The notes: generated from the letters alone by a model not told the origin. 64,000 nt of DNA from Sphingosinicella sp942492965 (GCA_942492965.1 OW818656.1:1612001-1676000), one strand, 5' to 3'; counted from the stretch's first letter, positions 17,885-25,352 are shown. Numbers and translations: made by a program.

Positions 17885-19005
17885 TCACGCCGTTCGAAAT
17901 TCCGGTCGAGCCCGAGGAGGCGGAATGGGTCCGCCGCCGTGTCGAGGCCTTCCGCTTCTTCGAAGAACCCGAGGATGCTGGCTGGCGATACGGCGCAAAC
18001 CGCGCCTATCTGGAGCGGCTGCGCGACTACTGGCTCACTGCGTTCGACTGGCCCGGCGCGGTCGAGCGCCTGAACCGCTATCCGCACGTTCGCGCCGAGG
18101 TGCTGCCGGGTTTCCGCCTGCACTGCATCCACAAGCGCTCCTCGCGCCCCGATGCCAAGCCGCTGCTCATCGCCCACGGCTGGCCGGGGTCGATCCTCGA
18201 ATTCGATGCGATCATCGAACGGCTCGCGGAGCCCGAGGACGGCTCACCGGCCTTTCACGTCGTCGCGCCATCGCTCCCGGGCTATGCGTGGTCGGACAAG
18301 CCGAAATCCCCCATCGGCCCGCGCGCGGTCGCGAAGCTCTACGACAGCCTGATGGGCGTGCTCGGCTACGACCGCTACATCTATCAGGGGGGAGACTGGG
18401 GCAGCGTCATCGGAGGCTGGATCGGGCTCGATTCGGCGCGCGTCACGGCCGTTCACCTGAACGGTTTCGGCCTCCGCCCGGCGAACATGCAGCCGACAAC
18501 AGAGGAAGAAACGCTCTGGCTCAAATGGGCCATGCAGATTCGCGCGACCGAAACCGCCTATCTGCAGCTTCAGGGCACCAAGCCGCAAAGCCTCGCTTAT
18601 GCGATGATGGATTCGCCGATGGGCATCGCCGCGTGGCTCGCCGAAAAATTCTGCGGCTGGAGCGATGTCGGCACGCACAACCCGGAGCCGCCGTTCAGCA
18701 TGGATCAGATGCTCACCAACATCATGATCTATCTGACCACACGCAGCTTCCACACCGCGACATGGATTTATCGCGGCCTCTTCGACGAGGGCGGCTTCAC
18801 GATCCCGGACGGGCGGCGCATCGAGGTGCCGACCGGCGTCGCCGCCTTCCCGCACGACCTCCTCGCCTTCCCACCGCGCGCGATGGCCGAGCGCGGCTAC
18901 AACATCGTGCACTGGACGAAAATGCCGCGCGGCGGCCACTTCGCCAGTCTCGAAGAACCCGAGCTGTTCCTCGCCGACCTCAGAAAATTCGTCGCCGCGC
19001 TGTAA
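17881..19005 (+). CDS. epoxide hydrolase family alpha/beta-hydrolase
   Basis: A 374-residue protein with the N-terminal epoxide-hydrolase (EHN) cap followed by an alpha/beta-hydrolase fold. Oxyanion motif HGWPGS is at about 99-104, nucleophile Asp172 is in GGDWGS, and catalytic His353 is in RGGHFASLEEPE. It opens epoxides to diols. The start is GTG 17881, sharing GTGA with the GMC gene stop. Grouping with a GMC alcohol oxidase and an MFS carrier suggests a short catabolic cluster for a plant or xenobiotic compound; this is inference. Confidence 0.93.
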   Translation: MITPFEIPVEPEEAEWVRRRVEAFRFFEEPEDAGWRYGANRAYLERLRDYWLTAFDWPGAVERLNRYPHVRAEVLPGFRLHCIHKRSSRPDAKPLLIAHGWPGSILEFDAIIERLAEPEDGSPAFHVVAPSLPGYAWSDKPKSPIGPRAVAKLYDSLMGVLGYDRYIYQGGDWGSVIGGWIGLDSARVTAVHLNGFGLRPANMQPTTEEETLWLKWAMQIRATETAYLQLQGTKPQSLAYAMMDSPMGIAAWLAEKFCGWSDVGTHNPEPPFSMDQMLTNIMIYLTTRSFHTATWIYRGLFDEGGFTIPDGRRIEVPTGVAAFPHDLLAFPPRAMAERGYNIVHWTKMPRGGHFASLEEPELFLADLRKFVAAL

Positions 19006-19010
19006 GAAAA

Positions 19011-19080
19011 CCTCTCCCTCGATGGGAGAGGATACGAAGCCTTGCCGGCAAGCCGGCTAGGCGAAGTTGGTGAGGGTGGT
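19011..19080. repeat. palindromic intergenic repeat element
   Basis: CCTCTCCC (19011-19018) and GGGAGAGG (19024-19031) form a perfect 8-bp stem with a 5-base loop. A second short dyad, GCCGGC twice around 19044-19056, follows, then GGCGAAGTTGGTGAGGG. I recognise this layout as a dispersed palindromic element common between genes in sphingomonads and related bacteria. It can also end transcription of the flanking convergent genes. Its right half lies inside the 3' end of the FliN-like reading frame. Confidence 0.6.
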
Positions 19081-19308
19081 GGCCCGCCGCACGCGCTCCG
19101 AAATCGAAACCCCGATCCGGTCGCCGAGCAGCACGATCTCCCCGCGCGCGATCAGTTCGTCGTTCGCATAGATCCACACGGGATCGTCGCGGCGCGCATC
19201 GAGATCGATCACAGCGCCCCGCCCCATCTTCAGGAGCTGGCGGATCGGCATCTGTGTGCTGCCGATAACGACCGAAATCTCGACCTTGATCCTTTCGATA
19301 ACGCTCAT
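19057..19308 (-). CDS. FliN-like SpoA-domain protein (lone flagellar-switch homologue)
   Basis: An 83-residue protein that is essentially one SpoA (FliN C-terminal) domain. The core ISVVIGSTQMPIRQLLKMG, then GAVIDLD, then VWIYANDELIARGEIVLLG and IGVSISE follows the FliN pattern. No other flagellar or type III gene is in the window. FliN proteins normally end soon after the ISE segment; here the last ten or so residues (RRATTLTNFA) are encoded by a dispersed repeat, and the stop codon is provided by it. Function outside flagella is unknown. Confidence 0.8.
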   Translation of the reverse strand: MSVIERIKVEISVVIGSTQMPIRQLLKMGRGAVIDLDARRDDPVWIYANDELIARGEIVLLGDRIGVSISERVRRATTLTNFA

Positions 19309-19374
19309 GACCGCCTATCTGCGTTTCGGGTTTCGGGCATGATGCGCCGGATAGGGTTAGAACGGGGTAAAGAG

Positions 19375-19989
19375 ATGCCCGAGTGGCGGGTGGAAAGCGG
19401 CCTTGCCGATTATGCCGAAACGCTGGCGGCGATGGAGCAGCGCGCGGCCGATATCCGGGCGGGCGAGGCGGCCGAGCTGATCTGGCTCGTCGAGCACCCG
19501 CCGGTCTACACCGCAGGAACCAGCGCGGACGCGGCAGAGTTGCTCGCCCCTGCGCGCTTCCCGGTGTTCTCGACCGGCCGCGGCGGGCGCTACACCTATC
19601 ACGGGCCGGGGCAGCGCGTCGGCTACCTGATGCTCGATCTGGAGCAGCGCGGTCGCGATCTCAGGGGCTTCATCTGTTCGGTCGAGCGCTGGCTGATCGC
19701 GGCACTTGCCGATTTCGGCGTCTCAGCGCGCGCGATACCCGGCCGTGTCGGCGTCTGGACTGATACGCCCGCGGGCGAAGCGAAGATCGGCGCGATCGGC
19801 GTGCGCGTGCGTCGCTGGGTCAGCTTCCACGGCTTTTCGCTGAATGTCGCGCCTGATCTCGAGCATTTCTCGGGCATCGTGCCCTGCGGGCTTGCCGAAT
19901 ACCCCGTCACCAGCCTCGCAGGCCTCGGCATCGAAGCGTCGATGGCCGACGTCGACGCCGCGCTGCAACGGAACTGTCCGTTTCTGTAG
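19375..19989 (+). CDS. lipB: octanoyl-[ACP]:protein N-octanoyltransferase
   Basis: A 204-residue enzyme moving octanoate from ACP to lipoyl domains. The conserved RGGRYTYHGPGQ segment is at 69-80, catalytic Lys137 is in AKIGAIG, and acyl-accepting Cys171 is in VPCGLAEYPVTSL. ATG 19375 aligns with the usual LipB start and follows GGGGTAAAGAG; ATGs further upstream would add residues not seen in the family. LipA is not in the window. Divergent from the FliN-like gene with a 66-bp gap. Confidence 0.95.
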   Translation: MPEWRVESGLADYAETLAAMEQRAADIRAGEAAELIWLVEHPPVYTAGTSADAAELLAPARFPVFSTGRGGRYTYHGPGQRVGYLMLDLEQRGRDLRGFICSVERWLIAALADFGVSARAIPGRVGVWTDTPAGEAKIGAIGVRVRRWVSFHGFSLNVAPDLEHFSGIVPCGLAEYPVTSLAGLGIEASMADVDAALQRNCPFL

Positions 19990-19992
19990 CCT

Positions 19993-21093
19993 TCAGGCCG
20001 CGCGGCGGCCGGCGTTGTCGTCCATGCGCGCCGGGCGCGGCTTGCCGAACAGGAAGCCCTGCCCGAGCGCAACGCCCGCACGGCGCACCGAGGCGGCCTG
20101 CTGTTCGGTCTCGACATGCGTGGCAATGACCTGCGCGCCGCCACGGGCAAGCGTCTTCAGCGCGTTCGGGTCGGCTTTCTCCAGCATCGCTGCGTCGAGC
20201 TTCAGGAAGCCTGGGCGGCGGAACAGACCCTGCAAGCGCGGCAAATCGCCAAGCGACACTTTGTCGACTGAGAACGCGAAGCCCATCGCCTCGATCCCGC
20301 GCAGGTCGGCAGCAACCTCGGTGTTGAGCGTAACGGCGGTCGCCGCGTCGATTTCGAACACGATGCGCCGCGACAGCGCCTTCTGCTCGCGCGCGAACGC
20401 GGTCAGCGCGGCGCGGAAACTATCGCTCTGCAGCGAATCGCCCGAAAGGTTGCAGAAAAGCCGCGTATCCATGTGCCGGTCGCCGATGCGGTGGCAGAGG
20501 CCGACGATGCTGGAAAGTTGCCGCGTGTCGATATCCGCGGCGCGCCCGGTCGCGCGTGCGGCCGGCAGGAATTCGGCGGGCATCATCAGCGTGCCCGTAT
20601 GCGACCGCAGGCGCGAGAGGACCTCGTAGTGCAGCACGCGGCGATCCGGAAGGCCGACGATCGGCTGCAGATGCAGCTCGATCTGCGCGTCGTCGATCGG
20701 GTCGCCAGCACTGCCCGCCACGATATCCGGGTTCATTTTCCGTCCGCAGCGCGCGCTGACATGCGCCGCGAACTGCAGAAGGTTGTTTGCTGTCTCCAGC
20801 TTGGCGTCATGCGTTACGGGCGCGGCCGGACGAAGCGTTTCAAGCGCGGCCACACGCGCGCTGAGCGCCTCGACTTCAGCCTTCTGGTATGCCGCCGTCA
20901 CGAATGCGCGGCGCGCGAGTGCGTGCGTGCAGAAGAGAACGTCTGCGATGGCGAAGCACAGCGCCGTGGCTGCCGAGGCTGCCGCCGCGATGAATGTCGG
21001 CACGGCCCAGAGTGCGGGACCGACGATCGAAAGCGCTGCAGCGCCCGCCGCATAGCAAACGAGCCGCAACGGCAATCCGGCATACACAGACAT
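19993..21093 (-). CDS. degenerate EAL-domain membrane protein
   Basis: A 366-residue protein: two hydrophobic helices (about 8-55), a helical linker, and an EAL domain (about 130-355). The signature is EVL (Glu157); Asn215, Glu247, Lys298 and Gln345 remain. However, the DD metal pair is replaced by Ser-Val (275-276, in FSVDKVS) and the catalytic Glu of the EGVE loop is Thr325 (ATHVET). A cyclic-di-GMP phosphodiesterase therefore looks inactive; it may be a binder or scaffold. ATG 21093 follows GGGGGA; longer open frame upstream runs through neighbouring genes in antisense. Confidence 0.85.
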   Translation of the reverse strand: MSVYAGLPLRLVCYAAGAAALSIVGPALWAVPTFIAAAASAATALCFAIADVLFCTHALARRAFVTAAYQKAEVEALSARVAALETLRPAAPVTHDAKLETANNLLQFAAHVSARCGRKMNPDIVAGSAGDPIDDAQIELHLQPIVGLPDRRVLHYEVLSRLRSHTGTLMMPAEFLPAARATGRAADIDTRQLSSIVGLCHRIGDRHMDTRLFCNLSGDSLQSDSFRAALTAFAREQKALSRRIVFEIDAATAVTLNTEVAADLRGIEAMGFAFSVDKVSLGDLPRLQGLFRRPGFLKLDAAMLEKADPNALKTLARGGAQVIATHVETEQQAASVRRAGVALGQGFLFGKPRPARMDDNAGRRAA

Positions 21094-21152
21094 TCTGGTC
21101 CCCCGTAGGAAGTTCGTGGAACGCAGACTGCCGGTCCGCGGTATAAAAATGG

Positions 21153-21167
21153 TTAACGCGTCATCAA
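21153..21167. promoter_or_regulatory. near-consensus CtrA-like box
   Basis: TTAA, seven bases, then TCAA: one mismatch from the CtrA consensus TTAA-N7-TTAA. It lies 60 bp upstream of the EAL gene start and about 113 bp upstream of the small secreted protein gene, in their shared promoter region. Confidence 0.25.
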
Positions 21168-21279
21168 CCACGGAACGGTTCGTGCCCAACTCGCCTTGAG
21201 CCGGTGGCGGAATGCGGTTAGGTTGCGGGCGAAGCGGCCAAAAAATGCCGCAGCAACAAGAATAAGCCGGGGTAAAACG

Positions 21280-21570
21280 ATGGGAAGCATGTCGAAACGC
21301 AAGATTTTGGGGTTCTCCGTGGCGATCGCCCTGACGGCAACCGCCTGCGGAAAAAGCGATGAAGCCGGCAAGGAAGGCGAGAAGGCGGCCGTGGAAGGCG
21401 CGGCCGACGCGTCCGTATCGGAGCTCGGCGCGGACGCATCGACCGCGGATGCCATGTCTGTCGATGTGGCGGCGGGCGGCGTCGAGCCGATGACCGATCC
21501 GGCGCTCGTGGACGTCGCACCGATCCCGGATGCCCCTGCGTCGTCCGAACAGGCTCCCGCGCAACAGTGA
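21280..21570 (+). CDS. small secreted acidic protein, possible lipoprotein
   Basis: A 96-residue protein, not recognised. N-terminus MGSMSKRKILGFSVAIALTA is a signal peptide followed by ATACGKSDE. A Cys sits at the expected cleavage site but the -3 residue is Ala rather than Leu, so the lipobox is weak. The mature part is rich in Ala, Glu, Asp and Val with no defined fold visible. It is followed 40 bp later by the SCP2 gene on the same strand. Function unknown. Confidence 0.6.
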   Translation: MGSMSKRKILGFSVAIALTATACGKSDEAGKEGEKAAVEGAADASVSELGADASTADAMSVDVAAGGVEPMTDPALVDVAPIPDAPASSEQAPAQQ

Positions 21571-21610
21571 TCTGACGGCCTTCGCGGCCAATTCTTGTGG
21601 GAGGATTTGC

Positions 21611-21910
21611 ATGAGCCTTGCCGAAATCACCGAAACGATGCGCGGCCGTGTCGGCACGAGCGCCGGTCTCGGGAAAAGCGTGAAATTCGATTTTGGCGAC
21701 GACGGTGTCGTGCGCATCGATGACAACGCCTCGCCTGCGGTCGTCGACAACGCGGACCTCCCGGTCGATTGCACGGTCAAGGTGTCGATGTCCGACTTTC
21801 TCGACATCGCGGACGGCAAGACCAACCCGCAGATGGCGTTCATGATGGGCAAGCTCAAGGTGGAAGGCGACATGTCGGTCGCCCTGCAACTGGGCAAGGT
21901 GCTTGGCTGA
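21611..21910 (+). CDS. SCP2 sterol-binding domain protein
   Basis: A 99-residue single-domain protein with the SCP2 pattern: VKFDFGDDGVVRIDD, then DCTVKVSMSDFLDIADGKTNP, and QMAFMMGKLKVEGDMSVALQL at the C-terminus. Such domains bind fatty acyl or sterol-like lipids in a hydrophobic tunnel. It is cytosolic, with no signal peptide. GGGAGGA lies upstream of the ATG. Its 3' end runs into the start region of the next gene, suggesting a small operon. Confidence 0.9.
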   Translation: MSLAEITETMRGRVGTSAGLGKSVKFDFGDDGVVRIDDNASPAVVDNADLPVDCTVKVSMSDFLDIADGKTNPQMAFMMGKLKVEGDMSVALQLGKVLG

Positions 21911-21923
21911 TTCGGGGTCTGTT

Positions 21924-22517
21924 GTGGTGAAGCGTATCCGGTCTGCGGCTCTGGCGCTCGGCATCTGTCTTGCCGCTGCGCCGTCAGCGAATGCTGCCGT
22001 CGATCTTGGCGGCCCGCCGGTTCGTGCCATGACGGCCGAGGAAAGCGCGGCCCACGCGATCTGGCTGCTGCGCGCGGGGCTCAACGTCTCGGCGTTGCAG
22101 TGCCAGTTCTCGCCCTATCTTGCGACCGTTAGAAACTACAACCAGGTGCTGAAACAGCATCAGCCCGAACTCGCGCGCGCCTATCAGACGCTTGAGAAGC
22201 ATTTTCGCCGTCTCGACGGCAAGGCCGGCGCGCGCAGCTTCGACAGTTTCACGACCCGCATCTACAACAGCTTCTCGGCGCTGGAAGCGCAGCGCAGCTT
22301 CTGCGCGGCTGCGGGCGACGTGGGCCGCGAGGCGCTGTCATGGGGTCCGGGCAGTCTGGGTGGCCGGGCCGTGACCGCGGTTCAGCGATTGCGCTCGGCA
22401 CTCGTCGCGCAGCCCGATCCTTATCGACAACACCAGCTCGGCTATGTCGTTCTGCCAAGGATCCCGGATCCGTGCATCGACAAGCGCGGCAAGCCGATCA
22501 AACGCTGCAACGTCTGA
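21924..22517 (+). CDS. secreted protein of unknown function
   Basis: A 197-residue protein. A signal peptide is clear (VKRIRSAALALGICLAAAPS then ANA, cleaved before AVDLGG). The mature chain is mainly helical, with Cys in LQCQFSPY, FCAAAG, DPCIDK and KRCNV, so disulfides are plausible in the periplasm. I do not recognise a family. GTG 21924 (or 21927) is chosen because GGGG lies about 6 bp upstream and the signal peptide then starts normally. It follows the SCP2 gene by 13 bp and ends before a strong hairpin. Confidence 0.7.
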   Translation: MVKRIRSAALALGICLAAAPSANAAVDLGGPPVRAMTAEESAAHAIWLLRAGLNVSALQCQFSPYLATVRNYNQVLKQHQPELARAYQTLEKHFRRLDGKAGARSFDSFTTRIYNSFSALEAQRSFCAAAGDVGREALSWGPGSLGGRAVTAVQRLRSALVAQPDPYRQHQLGYVVLPRIPDPCIDKRGKPIKRCNV

Positions 22518-22563
22518 TCGTCTTCGCAGGGCGGCGCCGTCGCCAATCGTCCCCCGCATAGAA

Positions 22564-22592
22564 AAAGGGCCGCCTCTGAGAGGCGGCCCTTT
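22564..22592. terminator. bidirectional rho-independent terminator
   Basis: A 13-bp perfect stem, AAAGGGCCGCCTC (22564-22576) with GAGGCGGCCCTTT (22580-22592), with a 3-base loop. It lies between convergent genes. On the minus strand it is followed by TTC after the T of the stem, making a T5 run, so it mainly ends ompA transcription; it can serve the plus-strand gene too. Confidence 0.88.
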
Positions 22593-22639
22593 CCGGTTGC
22601 GGGGCGGCGATTTTCACACCGCCCCGTATTCCGTCGAGC

Positions 22640-23764
22640 TTACATCGAAGCTCCGCCGAAGTTGATTTCCACGCGGCGGTTCTGCGGTTCACGCACACCG
22701 TCGGCGGTTTCAACGAGCAAGCGGGTTTCGCCGAAGGCTTCGGACGCGACTGCCGTTTCCGGCACGCCCTGACCCACGAGGTACTTGCGGACCGCGTCAG
22801 CACGGCGCTGCGAGAGACCGACGTTGTAGTCGGCCGGGCCCGCGGCGTCGGCGTGACCGGCAAGCGTAACGCTGGCCTGGCCCGTTTCCTTGTACGCCTG
22901 CGCGGCGCGGTTGAGGATATCCGCTGCATCCGTCGTGATGTCCGACTTGTCGAAGTCGAAGAACACGATGAACGGTCCCGGCGTCGGCGGCGGGGGAGGC
23001 GGCGGGGGCGGCGGAGGCGGAGGCGGCGGAGCCGGTTCCGCAACCGGAGGCGGCGGAGGCGGCGGCGCTTCCGCACCGAAGTTGAAGATCACGCTCGCGA
23101 GCAGCGAGTGGCTGCGGAAGCGACCGTCATATGCCGATCCGTCAACACCGACGAGGTCAACCGAAGGCGCGTTGAAGAAGCGGTACTTCAGGCCGAGATC
23201 GACATTATCGCTGATCGCCCTGCGGACGCCCGCGATGACCTGCCAAGCAAAGCCCGTATCGCTGTCGTCAGCGAAATCCGTGCCCTGATCGACAACCTGG
23301 TAGATGTCGGCCTTGACGCGCGCGATACCGACGCCGCCGCCGACGTAGCCGTTCCAGCCAGCGTCGTCGCCGAAATCAAGCAGACCGTTCAGCATAAAGC
23401 TGAGCGCGCTCGTGGTGCCGCCCGCATCCGGGAACGTACCGGTCGCGACACCGCCGCTGCCCGGAACCCCATAGCCGGCCAGCGTCACCTTATCGAGCGA
23501 GGCCTTCTTGTAGCCGAGCTCGAATTCGGTGCGGAAGCCGCCGAAGTCGTATCCAACGATGCCATCGACGTCATAGCCCATCTTGTGCTTGACGCTGACA
23601 CCGTTGCTCGTTTCGACACCCTGCGGGCTGGTCACGTCGAAATCGATATTCTCGATGAGCAGCGCACCGCCCTCGATACCTGCATACCAGGCCTTGTCGC
23701 GCGCGAGCGCCGGGCCCGCAAGAGCGGTGCCGGCCAGCGCCAAGACTACGGCGAGTCTACGCAT
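22640..23764 (-). CDS. OmpA family outer-membrane beta-barrel protein
   Basis: A 374-residue porin-like protein with signal peptide MRRLAVVLALAGTALAGPALA. It has an eight-stranded-type barrel (about 22-230), a hinge made almost only of proline with a few Ala/Glu/Val (about 232-265), and a C-terminal OmpA peptidoglycan-binding domain with the NVGLSQRRADAVRKYL motif. It tethers the outer membrane to the cell wall. AGGGG lies 7 bp before the ATG. A strong terminator follows. The hinge is unusually long and pure in proline. Confidence 0.95.
   Translation of the reverse strand: MRRLAVVLALAGTALAGPALARDKAWYAGIEGGALLIENIDFDVTSPQGVETSNGVSVKHKMGYDVDGIVGYDFGGFRTEFELGYKKASLDKVTLAGYGVPGSGGVATGTFPDAGGTTSALSFMLNGLLDFGDDAGWNGYVGGGVGIARVKADIYQVVDQGTDFADDSDTGFAWQVIAGVRRAISDNVDLGLKYRFFNAPSVDLVGVDGSAYDGRFRSHSLLASVIFNFGAEAPPPPPPPVAEPAPPPPPPPPPPPPPPPTPGPFIVFFDFDKSDITTDAADILNRAAQAYKETGQASVTLAGHADAAGPADYNVGLSQRRADAVRKYLVGQGVPETAVASEAFGETRLLVETADGVREPQNRRVEINFGGASM
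22978..23073. repeat. low-complexity GGC/GGA tract coding the OmpA proline hinge
   Basis: The plus strand reads as imperfect GGAGGCGGC units, coding for Pro runs on the minus strand and giving a misleading poly-Gly frame on the plus strand. Such tracts can change length by slippage. Confidence 0.75.
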
Positions 23765-23791
23765 TGAAATCCCCTTTCTCAGTCTCCACGA

Positions 23792-23805
23792 ACTTCCATG
23801 GAAGT
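23792..23805. promoter_or_regulatory. 14-bp perfect palindrome upstream of ompA
   Basis: ACTTCCATGGAAGT is fully self-complementary and ends 28 bp before the ompA ATG, in the region expected to be its 5' UTR or core promoter. It could be an operator or an mRNA hairpin; no regulator is identified. Confidence 0.35.
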
Positions 23806-23911
23806 CGCCTCAACGATCTATATCACCGAAGTATCCCGCGCAACCGAATATAACCCCGAAATGTTGCATAAATACCGCACATTGCAGCAGATTTCGGCGC
23901 TTTGGATGGGG

Positions 23912-24370
23912 TCATGACGTCAATAAACCCTGTTCGCGAAGGTAGCCTAGCAACCCCGCCAGCACGGCGCGCGCCTCGATATCGATCACGCTTCCGCCCT
24001 CCGGCGCGTCGATCGCAACCGGGGGCTGGGTCAGCATCACGGCGGCGCCGATTCTGAGGCCGGCGATCGGCAGGGCGGCGTTCCACACCCCGCCGCCGAA
24101 CACGGCGAGGATGGCCTCATCCGCGATCCAGCACAGCATCCCTTCCGGCGGCGGCGCCATCACCCACGCGCCGTCCCAGTGCGCGAGCGCGCCGGTGTGC
24201 CCCGCCCACGCGCCCGTCGCGTCCGCGCCGACGATCCATGTCGCGTCCGGCGCTGGCAGTTCGGGCGGCACCGAAAGCGCGCGGCTTTCCGCGCACAGAT
24301 GAACAAGGCGATCGAGGCCGTGGATCGCGGTGTTGTGCGTGAGTTCTTTCTGGGCCTGCCCGGTACGCAT
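23912..24370 (-). CDS. DUF2793 protein, GTA/phage tail-end remnant
   Basis: About 152 residues of a DUF2793 protein, the last gene of sphingomonad GTA-like clusters. It begins near the family-typical TGQAQKELTHN and continues through IVGADATGAWAGHTGALAHWD and PPEGMLCWIADE to the normal C-terminal GGSVIDIEARAVLAGLLGYL. The usual few residues before GQAQKE are missing because the gene is fused at about 24380 to the large-terminase gene. ATG 24370 (or 24397) has no clear ribosome site, so expression is doubtful. It overlaps the chimeric terminase frame. Confidence 0.7.
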   Translation of the reverse strand: MRTGQAQKELTHNTAIHGLDRLVHLCAESRALSVPPELPAPDATWIVGADATGAWAGHTGALAHWDGAWVMAPPPEGMLCWIADEAILAVFGGGVWNAALPIAGLRIGAAVMLTQPPVAIDAPEGGSVIDIEARAVLAGLLGYLREQGLLTS

Positions 24371-24815
24371 GACTATGCTGCGCGCCGCGCATCGCATCCG
24401 GGTCGTCCGCCGAATAGAGGAATCCCTTCGCGCCCGTCGGCCACGAAAGCCGCCGCAGCGAGGGTTCGAACTGCGGGCGCCGATCGGCGCGCACGCGAAG
24501 TAGGCCGGATTCGCCTTCCACCATCACGGCGCGCGCCTCATGCAGCGTCGTCCCCACAATGGCGATGCGCGCGCCGCCGTTTCGTGCCGCACGCTGCACC
24601 CATTCGGCGCCCGTGCGCGTTTTGCCGAAACCACGCCCCGCCATCACCAGCCACGTGTGCCAGTCCCCCGGCGGCACGACCTGCGCAGCCCGCGCGCGCC
24701 AATACCAGCTTCCGACAAGCACGTTGCGATCTTCAAGGTGTATCCCTCCCATCGCTTCAACGAACTCTGCGGGAGACATCGCCTCCAGCCGCGCTTTCAG
24801 GTTCGGCGGGGTCAT
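24117..24815 (-). pseudogene. truncated large terminase (GTA g2-like) fused out of frame
   Basis: The open frame gives 232 residues, but only the first 143 or so are terminase: MTPPNLKARLEAMSPAEFVE, then the ATPase Walker A region LVMAGRGFGKTRTGAEWV, and on to SADDPDAMRG at about 24386. After that the sequence is DUF2793 coding DNA read in the wrong frame. The Walker B, coupling and nuclease parts are lost, so the product cannot package DNA. The start overlaps the small-terminase stop (ATGA). A deletion of the intervening head and tail genes, over a short GCGCG-rich junction, is the simplest explanation. Confidence 0.8.
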
Positions 24816-25303
24816 GCGTCGGCGTCTCCGCGCCGCGCCTCGATCGCGGCGGCGCGCGCCTCCACGGTGCGATACAGCGCCAGCGCGTCGTCCTCCGCCT
24901 CCCCGCCACCGTCTTCGCCCACGATCATCGCATAGGCTTGCGGCCTGCGGCGGCTCAGCATGAACATCAGCAGCCGGTCCGAATATTCGCGGATCGTCAC
25001 CGGCGTGCCGCTGCCGCGCACCACGGTTTTTTCCACGCCGTTGCGGATGCGATCGAAGGCGATCGCTTCCAGTTCGTCCATCGCGAGCGAGAGTGCATCG
25101 TCCCAGGCCCGCGCGAAGGCGGCATCGCGACGGCGCAGCGCATAGACGCCGCATGTCGCCTTGCCCGTGGCCGCCACGGCGCGGCGCACGTTCGCCGTTT
25201 CCGCCAGCGTTTCAAGGAAGATGCCGCGCCGCTTCGCCGTCCAGCCGTCGTGCCGCTGGGATGCGCGGCGCGCCGGTTTCTTTGCCGGTGTCGTTTTCGT
25301 CAT
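24812..25303 (-). CDS. small terminase-like protein (GTA g1-like)
   Basis: A 163-residue basic N-terminus (MTKTTPAKKPARRASQRHDG) precedes a helix-turn-helix-like segment (RRGIFLETLAETANVRRAVA, then ATGKATCGVYALRRRDAAFA). A helical middle with DELEAIAFDRIRNGVEKTVV and an acidic C-terminus follow. This pattern and its 4-bp overlap with a large-terminase start identify it as the small terminase of a GTA or prophage. The reading frame is intact. Its own large subunit is destroyed, so it has no packaging partner here. Confidence 0.75.
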   Translation of the reverse strand: MTKTTPAKKPARRASQRHDGWTAKRRGIFLETLAETANVRRAVAATGKATCGVYALRRRDAAFARAWDDALSLAMDELEAIAFDRIRNGVEKTVVRGSGTPVTIREYSDRLLMFMLSRRRPQAYAMIVGEDGGGEAEDDALALYRTVEARAAAIEARRGDADA

Positions 25304-25352
25304 CGGGGGTCTTTCACACGAGAAGAAGCCGCGCCGAGCCCCGACATGAAAA

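Noticed and set aside
22890..23288. Poly-glycine protein on the plus strand
   Set aside because: It is the antisense of the proline hinge of OmpA.
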